NCBI GenBank assembly: GCA_017406465.1
Contig: JAFQYM010000046.1
Span: 1 to 59,045 of the forward strand
From: Kiritimatiellia bacterium
GTDB lineage: Bacteria; Verrucomicrobiota; Kiritimatiellia; RFP12; UBA1067
DNA length: 59,045 bases
Reading direction: 5' to 3'
Shown piece after piece: positions 1-9,200 of the stretch. Position 1 is the first letter of the stretch, and the number at the start of each line of letters is the position of its first letter. The notes under the pieces were generated by a model that worked only from the letters and a program-made list of their open reading frames with translations, was not told the DNA's origin and made no database searches. A program made the position numbers and the translations under genes.

Positions 1-578
<578 letters not shown>

Positions 579-706
579 AAATAAACATGGCAGCAACAAA
601 CAGAATGAAGATTGGCATGGGTCAGAGCGTCGCGGCAAATCTGCCGCGTTTCCGTCTTGTTTCTCCGCCGCAAAAGTTTTTTACGATTTAAGATTAGATT
701 TAAGAA

Positions 707-1477
707 TTGAACATTTGCCTTTTCTTCGAGGGTACGGGGCGGGGCGTCGCGGGCAAGGTAACGAACGTGACGCGGCTGCGCGACATCTGCGTGGACGATG
801 TGCGGCAAAAGCTACATCTTGAAGCGGGGCCTGGGACTCGCTTGGGTTCGTACCTCTGCGGCAAGATTGCCGGTTCCGACTGGCAGGCCATCTTTCGCGA
901 CGCGCGACGCTGGTTTGAGGCGAACTACGAGACGCTGCCGAAGGATGGCATAGCGACGAAAGTTTTCCTCTTCGGCTTTTCACGCGGCGCTCTCATTGCG
1001 CGGCACTTCGCGGCATGGCTCGACAAGCTTGGCGTCGAGGTTGACTATCTTGGATTGTGGGACACAGTTGACGCTACCATCGGGCTGGATGTCGCGGCAG
1101 ATTGTCCGCGCAATGTCAAGAAGGCGCGGCATGCCGTTTCGCGTGACGAGACGCGGAAGTTCTTTCAGTATGTCCCGCTCAAAAGCGACAAAGGGCAGGT
1201 TGTTGAAATGCTTTTCCCCGGCAGCCATAGCGATGTCGGCGGACTTTACGACGACAATCACCTTGTCGCCGACCTTGCTCTCGCGTGGGTAGCGGCGGGG
1301 GCGAAGCGAGAGGGACTGCGTCTCAGGCGCGCCGCCCGCCTCTTGCAAAAGCTCGACTCCACAGCCGTCGTTCTCCACGACCCCCATGGTGAATCCTCCA
1401 ATCTCTGGGGCGCGTTTGACCGCGCCCGCCGCAATTTACCCCGAATCAGATTGCACTTCGCTTGCAAAGGGTTGTAG
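707..1477 (+). CDS. DUF2235 alpha/beta-hydrolase (Tle1-like catalytic domain)
   Basis: 256 residues. It opens with the beta-strand motif NICLFFEGTG typical of DUF2235 and keeps a complete Ser-Asp-His set: S92 in GFSRGA, D119 in LWDTVDA and H174 in PGSHSDVGG. The family includes type VI secretion phospholipase effectors (Tle1), but many members are stand-alone hydrolases of unknown substrate. No secretion or immunity gene is seen nearby, so an effector role is not supported. The only usable start is TTG at 707, with no clear Shine-Dalgarno sequence, about 130 nt after the group II intron; a lost upstream start is possible. The gene has no obvious operon partner and is followed by a repeat and a strong terminator. 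Confidence 0.7.
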   Translation: MNICLFFEGTGRGVAGKVTNVTRLRDICVDDVRQKLHLEAGPGTRLGSYLCGKIAGSDWQAIFRDARRWFEANYETLPKDGIATKVFLFGFSRGALIARHFAAWLDKLGVEVDYLGLWDTVDATIGLDVAADCPRNVKKARHAVSRDETRKFFQYVPLKSDKGQVVEMLFPGSHSDVGGLYDDNHLVADLALAWVAAGAKREGLRLRRAARLLQKLDSTAVVLHDPHGESSNLWGAFDRARRNLPRIRLHFACKGL

Positions 1478-1542
1478 TGGTCGGAATAAAGTCGGATAGC
1501 GTCTTGTAGCGTCGCAGCGTGGTGTGGATGCGGCGGCAGTGA

Positions 1543-1622
1543 GGCGGTGGAGCGAAGGTCCGAGCGAGGGGATACGGCGTATTCGCCGAGGGTTCCCCGA
1601 GGAGGAGCCTTCGGCCACCGCC
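1543..1622 (+). repeat. structured dispersed repeat, copy 1
   Basis: An 80-bp element flanked by complementary arms ggcggtgg (1543-1550) and ccaccgcc (1615-1622). Inside are nested pairings: cgaagg with ccttcg, gggga with tcccc, and a central cggcg-tatt-cgccg hairpin. A second copy lies inverted at 20186-20266. The arms and the gggga/tcccc stem differ between the copies, yet stay complementary in each. Confidence 0.75.
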
Positions 1623-1636
1623 GTTTGCATAGACAA

Positions 1637-1675
1637 AGGGCGCGGCGCATTTGCCGCGCCCTCGTTTTTTTTTTT
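1637..1675 (+). terminator. Rho-independent terminator
   Basis: A perfect 10-bp GC-rich stem, agggcgcggc (1637-1646) with gccgcgccct (1653-1662), loop gcattt, followed by an 11-T run at 1665-1675. It ends transcription coming from the DUF2235 gene or the repeat. Confidence 0.9.
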
Positions 1676-1683
1676 CAATCGAC

Positions 1684-1722
1684 CTGTCGGCGATTGCCAT
1701 TCCGACAGTTTTTTGGTAAAAT
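1684..1722 (+). promoter_or_regulatory. hairpin plus infA promoter
   Basis: A 7-bp inverted repeat, ctgtcgg (1684-1690) and ccgacag (1702-1708), runs into a T tract, so it may act as a second terminator. The T tract leads directly into an extended -10 box, tggtaaaat (TAAAAT at 1717-1722), which would start the infA transcript about 25 nt before its gene. Confidence 0.5.
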
Positions 1723-1755
1723 ATCAAAACTTAAAGGCAAACAAGGAACTGCTGA

Positions 1756-1983
1756 ATGGCGAAAGAAGAAGACCAGGCGATTGAAGTCACCGGGACGGTG
1801 ACCAAGGTTCTGCCTGCAACAATGTACAAGGTGAAGCTCGAAAACGGGCACGAAGTGCTCGCGCACATCTCGGGGAAGATGCGCAAGTTTTTCATCAAGA
1901 TCGCGATTGGCGACAAGGTCACCGTCGAGATCTCTCCCTACGACCTCGGGAAGGGCCGCATCACCTACCGCCACAAGGCATGA
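1756..1983 (+). CDS. infA: translation initiation factor IF-1
   Basis: 75 residues, the normal size of IF-1, with the single S1-like OB-fold: [10 protein letters not shown], then a [18 protein letters not shown] block, ending [18 protein letters not shown]-1 binds the ribosomal A site together with IF-2 and IF-3 during initiation. The start at 1756 is preceded by aaggaactgctga. It has its own promoter at about 1717 and lies 47 nt before yebC. Confidence 0.97.
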   Translation: MAKEEDQAIEVTGTVTKVLPATMYKVKLENGHEVLAHISGKMRKFFIKIAIGDKVTVEISPYDLGKGRITYRHKA

Positions 1984-2030
1984 CGCCTTTTCACGGATCT
2001 GTTTCAAACTAACACAAAAAAGGACAAACC

Positions 2031-2795
2031 ATGTCAGGTCACAGCCACTGGGCGACAATCAAGCGCGCGAAAGGCGCGGCAGACGCGAAGAAGGGCAAAA
2101 TCTTCTCGAAACTCGGCAAGGAAATCACGATCGTCGTGAAGGCGAAGGGCGGCAATCCCGACAACAACCCGACGCTCCGCACGCTCATTGCCAAGGCGAA
2201 GGCGGCGCAGATGCCTAACGACAACATCGAGCGCGCGATCAAGAAGGGCACCGGCGAACTCGAGTCGGCAGAAATGGTCGACTGCCAGTACGAGGGCATC
2301 AAGAACGGCACCGCGATCGTCGTCCACGTTCTCACCGACAACAAGAACCGCGCGGCGGCAGAAGTCGGCAGCGTGTTCAAGAAGAACGGCATCGAGCTCG
2401 CGAAGCCCGGGAGCGCCTCGCGCCTCTTCGACAAGCTCGGCCAGGTGATGATTCCCGCGGCCGACGGCCTCACCGAGGACAAGGTGATGGAAGTCGCGCT
2501 CGAGGCCGGCGCCGAGGATGTTCTCGTCGAGGACGGCGGGTTCACCGTCAAGACCCAGCCCAACGACTTCGTCGCCGTCAGCGACGCGATCAAGGCCGCC
2601 GGCATCGCGATCGACGAGGAGAACTCGAACGTCGGTCTCGTCCCGAACATGACGAATCCCGTCTCCGATGTCGCGGTCGCAAAGGCGATCAACAAGTTCG
2701 TCGAGATGCTCGAGGACCTCGAGGACACCCAGGACGTCTACACGAACATGGAGACGACTGACGAAGTCGACGCCGCCCTTGAGGCGGAGGGCTGA
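2031..2795 (+). CDS. YebC/PmpR family protein (TACO1-like)
   Basis: 254 residues, full length for the family, starting with the invariant MSGHSHWATIKRAKGAADAK. The conserved IERAIKKGTG block is present. Members were described as transcriptional regulators (PmpR), and some paralogues relieve ribosome stalling at proline runs; sequence alone cannot tell these apart here. It follows infA closely and may share its transcript. The tRNA-Tyr promoter starts right after its stop. Confidence 0.95.
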   Translation: MSGHSHWATIKRAKGAADAKKGKIFSKLGKEITIVVKAKGGNPDNNPTLRTLIAKAKAAQMPNDNIERAIKKGTGELESAEMVDCQYEGIKNGTAIVVHVLTDNKNRAAAEVGSVFKKNGIELAKPGSASRLFDKLGQVMIPAADGLTEDKVMEVALEAGAEDVLVEDGGFTVKTQPNDFVAVSDAIKAAGIAIDEENSNVGLVPNMTNPVSDVAVAKAINKFVEMLEDLEDTQDVYTNMETTDEVDAALEAEG

Positions 2796-2804
2796 GAAGC
2801 CCCC

Positions 2805-2834
2805 TTGACTTCGCGGCGCATGGAATGATATACT
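2805..2834 (+). promoter_or_regulatory. tRNA-Tyr promoter
   Basis: TTGACT at 2805-2810 and TATACT at 2829-2834 with an 18-bp spacer and an extended -10 TG at 2826. It is placed 18 nt before the mature tRNA. Confidence 0.8.
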
Positions 2835-2851
2835 ATGCGCCGTTTTCCGAT

Positions 2852-2937
2852 TGTGGGATACTCAAGCGGTCAACGAGGGCAGACTGTAAATCTGCTGGCT
2901 AACGCCTTCAGTGGTTCGAATCCACTTCCCACAACCA
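2852..2937 (+). tRNA. tRNA-Tyr (GTA)
   Basis: A class II tRNA with encoded CCA (2935-2937). Acceptor strands tgtggga (2852-2858) and tcccaca (2927-2933) pair over 7 bp. The anticodon stem gcaga/tctgc holds GTA at 2886-2888. There is a long variable arm, and the T-arm is agtgg-ttcgaat-ccact. Confidence 0.95.
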
Positions 2938-2972
2938 CCCGTCCTAAGTTCCTAAGGAAGAGGGGATTCCCC

Positions 2973-4886
2973 ATGAACTTCAGAGCGATTCCTGTTTTTG
3001 TGCTTGCGGCGGGCGCAGCGACTTTCGCGCTTGCGGCGTCGCGCGATTCAATCGACAACATTGGCGAGACGCGGCTCAAGGGCCCGCTTGGCGAGAAACT
3101 CGACCGCATGATTGAGCGCCACGTCCTTGGGACGGACCTGAACTACATCACGGCTCCCTTCATGGAGAAGACCGAGACGAAGGGCTGGTGGCAGACGGAG
3201 TTCTGGGGAAAGTGGATGCACTCGGCGATTCCGTACAGCCACTACGCGCCGAGCGACAGGATGTACAATGCGATTGAGACGGGCATTGGGCGCATACTCG
3301 AGTCGCAGGAGCCAAGCGGCTACATCGGCAACTATCCCGACGAGCTTCGCTGCGGCGAAGGCTGGGACGTGTGGGGAATGAAGTACACGCTGATGGGGCT
3401 ACTCCACGATTACGACAACGAGCAGCGGGGCGGCTGGGTCAGTCGGATGAATGTGCCGCTGGACGCGGCGAAGAAGCTCTGCGACTACGTGATAGCCGAA
3501 ATCGGCCCGAACGGCCGTCGCGGGCGCGAGCTCTGGCAGACGGGCAATTGGTCAGGCTACGCGAGCTCGTCGATCCTCGAGCCCGTCGTGTGGCTCTACC
3601 GCCGGACGAACGAAAAGAAGTACCTCGACTTCGCTACATACATCGTCAAGGGCATGTCTGAACCTGAGTCAGGGCCAAGACTTGTTGATCTTGCACTCAA
3701 GGGCGTGTCCGTCGCCGATCGCAACGGCTATGGCAACAAGCCGGACACTCATGGCGGATATGTGATGAAGCACAACCGCTGGAAGTCCTACGAGATGATG
3801 AGCTGCTACCAGGGGATTCTCGACTACGTAGAGGAGAAGGAGAAACTTGACGGCTGCACGGAGGCGCTGAGGAATCTCCGCAAGGCGGCGATCATGACCG
3901 CAGACGACATCGTGAAGGAGGAGATCAACCTCGCTGGCGGCTGCGCTTGCTCCGAGGCGTGGTACCATGGCGCCAGAAAACAGCATCTCCCCTATCTCCA
4001 TCTCCACGAGACATGTGTCACGACGACATGGATGCGCTTCTGCGAGAAGCTTCTCGAGGTGACGGACGACCCGAAGTGGGCCGACCAGATCGAGCGCACT
4101 TTCTACAACGCCTACCTCGCGGCGATGAAGCCTGACGGCTCCGAGTTCGCGGGCTACACGCCGCTCTCCGGCAACCGCTGGCACGGGCAGCACCACTGCT
4201 ACATGCACACCGACTGCTGCACGGCGAACGGGCCGCGCGGCTTCCTCTGCTTCCTCAAGGAGCTTTGCCGTAACGACGGCAAGACGGCGACGTTCAACTT
4301 CTACGCGTCTGCGCTCGTGAAGGGCTTCGACATGTACTCGCTCTATCCGCGCGCAAACTACGCCAGGATCGTGAGCCACACGGAAGGCCCGCTTGCGATG
4401 CGGCTCAGGATTCCCGCCTGGAGCGCGAAGACTGTCGTGAAGGTGAATGGCGCTGCGCAGGATGGCGTGAAGCCGGGTTCCTATTTCACCGTGTCCCGCG
4501 ACTGGAAGCTTGGCGACATCGTCGAGATCACCTTCGATATGCCGGTTGTCGCGCATGTCATCGACCACTCCGTCGCGTTTACGCGCGGCCCGGTGCTGCT
4601 CGCTCGCGACAGCCGTTTTGCCGACGGCGACATGACAGAGCCGTTTAGGCGCGGCGTGGTCGCAGACGGGAAGCGCATGGACGGTTTCTCCGCCGTTCGC
4701 ACGCCGTCGGACGATATTTGGATGGCGTTTTCAGCAACGCTTCCCATTGGTTCGCACCACGAGAACCCCGAGGGCGCGAACGGCCTTGCAGTCATGTTCT
4801 GCGACTATGCCTCTGCGGGCAACTTGTGGCAGCCGTCTAATTACTACCGCACCTGGTTCCCCGTTGAGTACGGTCCGGAAGAATGA
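2973..4886 (+). CDS. secreted GH127 beta-L-arabinofuranosidase (DUF1680)
   Basis: 637 residues. It would cleave beta-linked L-arabinofuranose from plant glycans such as hydroxyproline-rich glycoproteins. Residues 1-23 form a signal peptide ending at LAASRD, so it acts outside the cytoplasm. The (alpha/alpha)6-barrel carries the GH127 active-site set: E346 and C348 in HETCVT, and the adjacent pair C415-C416 in TDCCTANGPR. In the characterised HypBA1 enzyme the equivalent cysteines and Glu bind zinc and one Cys is the nucleophile. The reading frame is open back into the tRNA, but ATG 2973, after an aaggaagagggg Shine-Dalgarno sequence, gives the signal peptide and is preferred. It is followed by fucO under a separate promoter. 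Confidence 0.9.
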   Translation: MNFRAIPVFVLAAGAATFALAASRDSIDNIGETRLKGPLGEKLDRMIERHVLGTDLNYITAPFMEKTETKGWWQTEFWGKWMHSAIPYSHYAPSDRMYNAIETGIGRILESQEPSGYIGNYPDELRCGEGWDVWGMKYTLMGLLHDYDNEQRGGWVSRMNVPLDAAKKLCDYVIAEIGPNGRRGRELWQTGNWSGYASSSILEPVVWLYRRTNEKKYLDFATYIVKGMSEPESGPRLVDLALKGVSVADRNGYGNKPDTHGGYVMKHNRWKSYEMMSCYQGILDYVEEKEKLDGCTEALRNLRKAAIMTADDIVKEEINLAGGCACSEAWYHGARKQHLPYLHLHETCVTTTWMRFCEKLLEVTDDPKWADQIERTFYNAYLAAMKPDGSEFAGYTPLSGNRWHGQHHCYMHTDCCTANGPRGFLCFLKELCRNDGKTATFNFYASALVKGFDMYSLYPRANYARIVSHTEGPLAMRLRIPAWSAKTVVKVNGAAQDGVKPGSYFTVSRDWKLGDIVEITFDMPVVAHVIDHSVAFTRGPVLLARDSRFADGDMTEPFRRGVVADGKRMDGFSAVRTPSDDIWMAFSATLPIGSHHENPEGANGLAVMFCDYASAGNLWQPSNYYRTWFPVEYGPEE

Positions 4887-4895
4887 TAGCCGTCC

Positions 4896-4924
4896 TTGAC
4901 TTTTGTCAGGATTTTTAGGATAAT
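4896..4924 (+). promoter_or_regulatory. fucO promoter
   Basis: TTGACT at 4896-4901 and GATAAT at 4919-4924 with an ideal 17-bp spacer. A Shine-Dalgarno sequence, aaagaaagga, follows at 4935-4944 before ATG 4954. Confidence 0.8.
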
Positions 4925-4953
4925 CCACTTTACCAAAGAAAGGATTACGACCA

Positions 4954-6102
4954 ATGGTCACACGCATCATCCTGAACGAAACGTCATATCACGGCGCAGG
5001 CGCCGTGAAGTCAATCGTCGCCGAGCTCGCCGCACGCGGGCTCAAGAATCCGATAGTGTTCTCCGACCCCGATCTCGTGAAGTTCGGCGTCACGAAGAAG
5101 GTCACCGACATCCTCGCAAAGGCAAAGGTCAAGTTCACGCTCTACTCCGACATTAAGCCGAACCCCACGGTCGAGAACGTCAAGAACGGCGTGAAGGCCG
5201 CGAAGAAGGCGAAGGCCGACTGCATCGTCGCCATCGGCGGCGGCAGCTCGATGGACACCGCCAAGGCCGTCGGCATAATCATCACCAACCCGAAGTTCGC
5301 CGATGTTCGTTCGCTCGAGGGCTTTGCGCCGACGAAGAAGCCGTGCCTACCGATCTTCGCCGTTCCGACGACCGCCGGCACCGCGGCGGAAGTGACGATC
5401 AACTACGTCATCACCGATGTCCAGAAGAAGCGCAAGTTCGTGTGCTGCGATCCTCACGACATCCCAGTCGTTGCGTTCGTCGATCCCGAGATGATGGCGA
5501 CGATGCCCAAGGGCCTCACGGCGTTCACCGGCATGGACGCGCTCACCCACGCGATCGAGGGCTACATCACGAAGGGCGCCTGCCCGATGACCGACATGAT
5601 GCACCTCGAGGCGATCCGCCTTATCTCCGCGAACCTGCGCGACGCCGTCGCCAACAAGCCGTCGGGCCGCGCTGGAATGGCGCTCGGCCAGTACATCGCG
5701 GGCATGGGCTTCTCGAACGTCGGCCTTGGCGTCGATCACTCGATGGCGCACGGCCTTTCCGCGCTCTACAACACGCCCCATGGCATGGCTTGCGCGATTC
5801 TCCTTCCGACCGCGATGAAGTTCAACGCGCCGAAGACCGGCAAGCGCTACATCGAGATCGCGAAGGCGATGGGCGTCAAGGGCGTCGAGAAGATGTCGCT
5901 CGTCCAGGCGCGCAAGGCCGCAATCGCCGCTGTCGAGAAGCTATCGAAGGACGTTGGCATCCCGCCGACTCTCAAGGGCATCCTCAAGAAGGAGGACATT
6001 CCCTTCCTCGCGAAGAGCGCCTACGCCGATGCGTGCCGCCCAGGCAATCCGCGCGACTGCACGGTGAAGGACATCGAGAAGCTCTACAAGTCACTTGTCT
6101 GA
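4954..6102 (+). CDS. fucO: lactaldehyde reductase (iron-dependent alcohol dehydrogenase)
   Basis: 382 residues. It reduces L-lactaldehyde to 1,2-propanediol with NADH, the redox-balancing end step of anaerobic L-fucose and L-rhamnose breakdown. The whole chain matches E. coli FucO as remembered, including the N-terminus RIILNE, PTTAGTAAEVTINYVITD, TGMDALTHAIEGYIT-type and GQYIAGMGFSNVGLG blocks. The NAD site is GGGSSMDTAK. The iron ligands are the Asp and His of MDALTHAIEGY, a His in VDHSMAHG and the His of NTPHGMA. It is cytoplasmic. It has its own promoter and a hairpin at its end. The GH29 and GH78 genes further on would supply the deoxysugars, though no fucose or rhamnose isomerase, kinase or aldolase lies in this window. 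Confidence 0.92.
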   Translation: MVTRIILNETSYHGAGAVKSIVAELAARGLKNPIVFSDPDLVKFGVTKKVTDILAKAKVKFTLYSDIKPNPTVENVKNGVKAAKKAKADCIVAIGGGSSMDTAKAVGIIITNPKFADVRSLEGFAPTKKPCLPIFAVPTTAGTAAEVTINYVITDVQKKRKFVCCDPHDIPVVAFVDPEMMATMPKGLTAFTGMDALTHAIEGYITKGACPMTDMMHLEAIRLISANLRDAVANKPSGRAGMALGQYIAGMGFSNVGLGVDHSMAHGLSALYNTPHGMACAILLPTAMKFNAPKTGKRYIEIAKAMGVKGVEKMSLVQARKAAIAAVEKLSKDVGIPPTLKGILKKEDIPFLAKSAYADACRPGNPRDCTVKDIEKLYKSLV

Positions 6103-6110
6103 CAATAAAA

Positions 6111-6137
6111 GGGGGAGAGGGGTTGAGCCTCTCCCCC
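6111..6137 (+). terminator. hairpin terminator after fucO
   Basis: A 10-bp stem, gggggagagg (6111-6120) with cctctccccc (6128-6137), follows directly on the stop codon. Only gttt follows, so the U tract is weak. Confidence 0.65.
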
Positions 6138-6217
6138 GTTTCATGCCCAATGGCAACGCGGCGATTGGAGGCCTCGCAGGTCGCCGCGTTTACGGTGCGG
6201 GGAAACAGGTGGACAAC

Positions 6218-9200
6218 ATGCATAGGATAAGAGGTTTTGTCGTTTCCACGTTGTTTGCGTCGGCCTGCATGGTTTGTGCAGGAACGTCGAGCGTACAGCT
6301 GGCCAACACGCCATACATCAACGGACTTAGCGAAAATTCTTCGGGTGTTTACAGAATCCCAGCGATGGCAAAGTCCACCAACGGCGTCATTGTAGCCGTG
6401 AGCGACTGCCGCAATAACTCATCTGAAGATTTGCCAAACTCGATAGACATCGCCGAGGTGTGGTCAGGTGACAATGGTGTCAAATGGTCGACACCGCGTG
6501 TGGGCATCGACGTCGCGAACGACGGAGATGTACGCAAGCTTCGAGATATCGGCGACCCGTGCATGCTGTACGACCCCGTAGGGAACAAGTTCTGGCTTAT
6601 GGCCATCACGGGCGGTGGGCTTGCCTCATCGCATGACAGCAGCGGCAATTCCCGCTCCGACGTCGTCCTTTATACGCGCGGAACGGGCGAGAACGACGCT
6701 TGGCAGGAGTGGACCGGCGGGCCAGAGGGCAACAGGCGCAGCGTCAAGCAGATGATACTTGACTCTCTCGCCGAAGTCGATCCAAACGCGACCAATGACG
6801 AAGACCGGATATGCGGCATCCTGCAAGGTCCCGGACATGGTATTGTCCAACGCCAGATGGTCTTTGCGTTAGATGGAGAGACTGTTCTCATGCCGAAAGA
6901 TGCGCTTGTCTTTCCTATGCAGTATTTTTCAACAAAGAGATCGGAAAACAGTTCTTCATGGGCCGCCTATTCCTGGGCCTTTGCGGTCTATTCGACCGAT
7001 GGCGGCGCAACGTGGAAGTCCACCAAGCTCGCTCCGACGCAAAAGGCGCAGGAAAGCTGCGTTATGGAGCTAGACGACGGCTCGTGGGTAATGATGGCGA
7101 AATGCCAGAGCGGAGGCGAACGGTATTTCTTCAGGACGACGGACTACCTGAACTGGACCAAGCATGATTCCCTGTCGCCCTCGGCCGCGTGCCAAGGCAG
7201 CTGCCTTTGGCTTGGCAAGGGCGCTGACGGCAAGAGCCGTTACGTCTCGTGTTTCGCAGCCAACGGCGACCGATCAAATATTACACTTCATTTTGGTACA
7301 GACAATTCGGCGGACAAAATGGGGCTTGGCATCATGTGGGGCCGGTCTTACGATCGTGTGATACAAGGGAGTACAAGTGGTCTTTTTGCCTACAACTCCC
7401 TTGTCATGGTTGATGGCGATACGCTCGGCACCCTTCTTGAAGTCGGCGGGCACCTCACCTTCCGTACAGAAGACATTGGCGCGATATTGGAAAACGACAT
7501 AGCGGCGGTAATTCCTGTCGCCGTATGGGATGGGGATTTTGGCGTTGATGCGCTTACAAATTTCACGTCAAACGGCTATACGCTCGTCGACTGGAACGAG
7601 ACGCACGGGAAGTACTATTCGAGCGTAACCATCGACCGAACCAATCAAGGGCTTATGTTCAATTCCGACACTCCAATGTCGGGCTTGACTGTTCTTGTGC
7701 GGTATTCGGGACTTGAGGCAAGTGAATCTGCCAAGCATGTGCTCTTCGCAAGTTGCGTCACCAGTAACCACAAGTATGACAGGACAGGAGTCCAGCTTAA
7801 TCCAAACGGCACTCTCGTCGGTCTCTGGAATAATTCCACTTCGTCATGCAATGACGCGGACAATGGGGATGCTTCAGGATCGATACCATCAAGTGGCGTA
7901 ATGGCTTTCACTTACTCCACGGCTGGAACCTATCTTTACTATGGAGCCTCTTCCTCCAAAATATCGTCCACTGCTACTTGGGGGAGTTCCGCTCTTAAAT
8001 CCAGCAATGATACATCTATCTACGGCGCGGCAATCGGCGGAATGTGCGCCGACTCCACCAAGTCCAGCACGGAAGCCGCGAAGGGCATGACGATAAACGC
8101 CGTCGCCGTGTTCGACTGCGTGCTTACGGCAGAGCAGATGCGTGCATACAAGTGGCCTGCCGCCCCAGAAGGATCGCTTGTCGTGGAAATCAACGACTCC
8201 ACGGTGAAGATATCAAATACAAACGCAACTTCCAACAAGGCCTCTTGGAGTCCTTCTGCGATACCTACGATTTCCATGCCTCTGCTTGCCCATGACGACT
8301 TGACTGAAGGCACCTACATCAAGTTGGACTCTCTTGACGTCGGTTTCGTTGAGGATACATCAGGGAACACGCATCCCAAAATGATCGCGATTTCTTCGGG
8401 AACGAGAAGCTGGACGTCCTTGCTTGTGACGACGAACAGCGCCGATCGTTTTTCTTGCAAGGATTCGAACACTTATCCACGGTTGGTATATTCGTTTGCC
8501 GAGGCAAATTGCGTTCTCACGGTAGGCGAGACATATTCCGTTTCTCTTTTGGACGCTTCCGGTGCGCCAATGAGCGGCAAAATCCGCTATGCGCTGTCGT
8601 ATCGGGCGCAGAGCATATTCAGCGGACTCGACTTCAGTGCCGACTACACGCCAATGTTCCAGTTGACGGGAGAAATCGTTTCGGAGGACGACCTTGGTTT
8701 CGTCGATCCATGCTTTGACTGGACGCCAGGGAGCGCGCCGACAGGCAGCTGGTTCACGGCGTGGAAAGGCGAGAACGGCGGTTCTCCGAAGACGGTGGTG
8801 GGGCCGGACGGCGCTGCGCAGTCGATACAGGTCACATACCGTAACGGAAACAACGATACATGGACGCCATATTGCAGTGATGCGGCAAAGCCTTTGACCA
8901 ACTTTACATTCATTACATACGGCTCGGCAGACATGGTCACGGCAGACAGCGGTAAATACGCCGTTCTCTGGTGCATGGGTCAGAAAGACAATGCAAAGAC
9001 CGCATTGGTTAAAGATTCAGATGGCAATATCTGTCTTGTGCAGATCACGGGTGCAGAGGTTGCTCCTGCGCGCACCATAACCGCAGGACCTGTTAAGGGC
9101 TATCATGTTTTCACGGTCCGCTTCAACCAGGTGGGCGGAGCTTCTTTGCAGATAGACGATGGACAAATCATGGCGGATTCCAATTTCACTACAGTAGCAC

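Noticed and set aside
631..648. Terminator after the group II intron
   Set aside because: The 7-bp stem is good, but the following tttccgtcttg is not a convincing U tract.
707..1477. Type VI secretion effector
   Set aside because: The DUF2235 domain fits Tle1, but there is no VgrG, immunity or secretion gene in the window, so only the hydrolase call is supported.
2835..2972. Upstream extension of the GH127 gene
   Set aside because: It would run through the tRNA-Tyr gene. ATG 2973 has a Shine-Dalgarno sequence and begins the signal peptide.
6095..6217. Upstream extension of the giant sialidase gene
   Set aside because: It would start inside fucO and cross a hairpin terminator. ATG 6218 begins a signal peptide.
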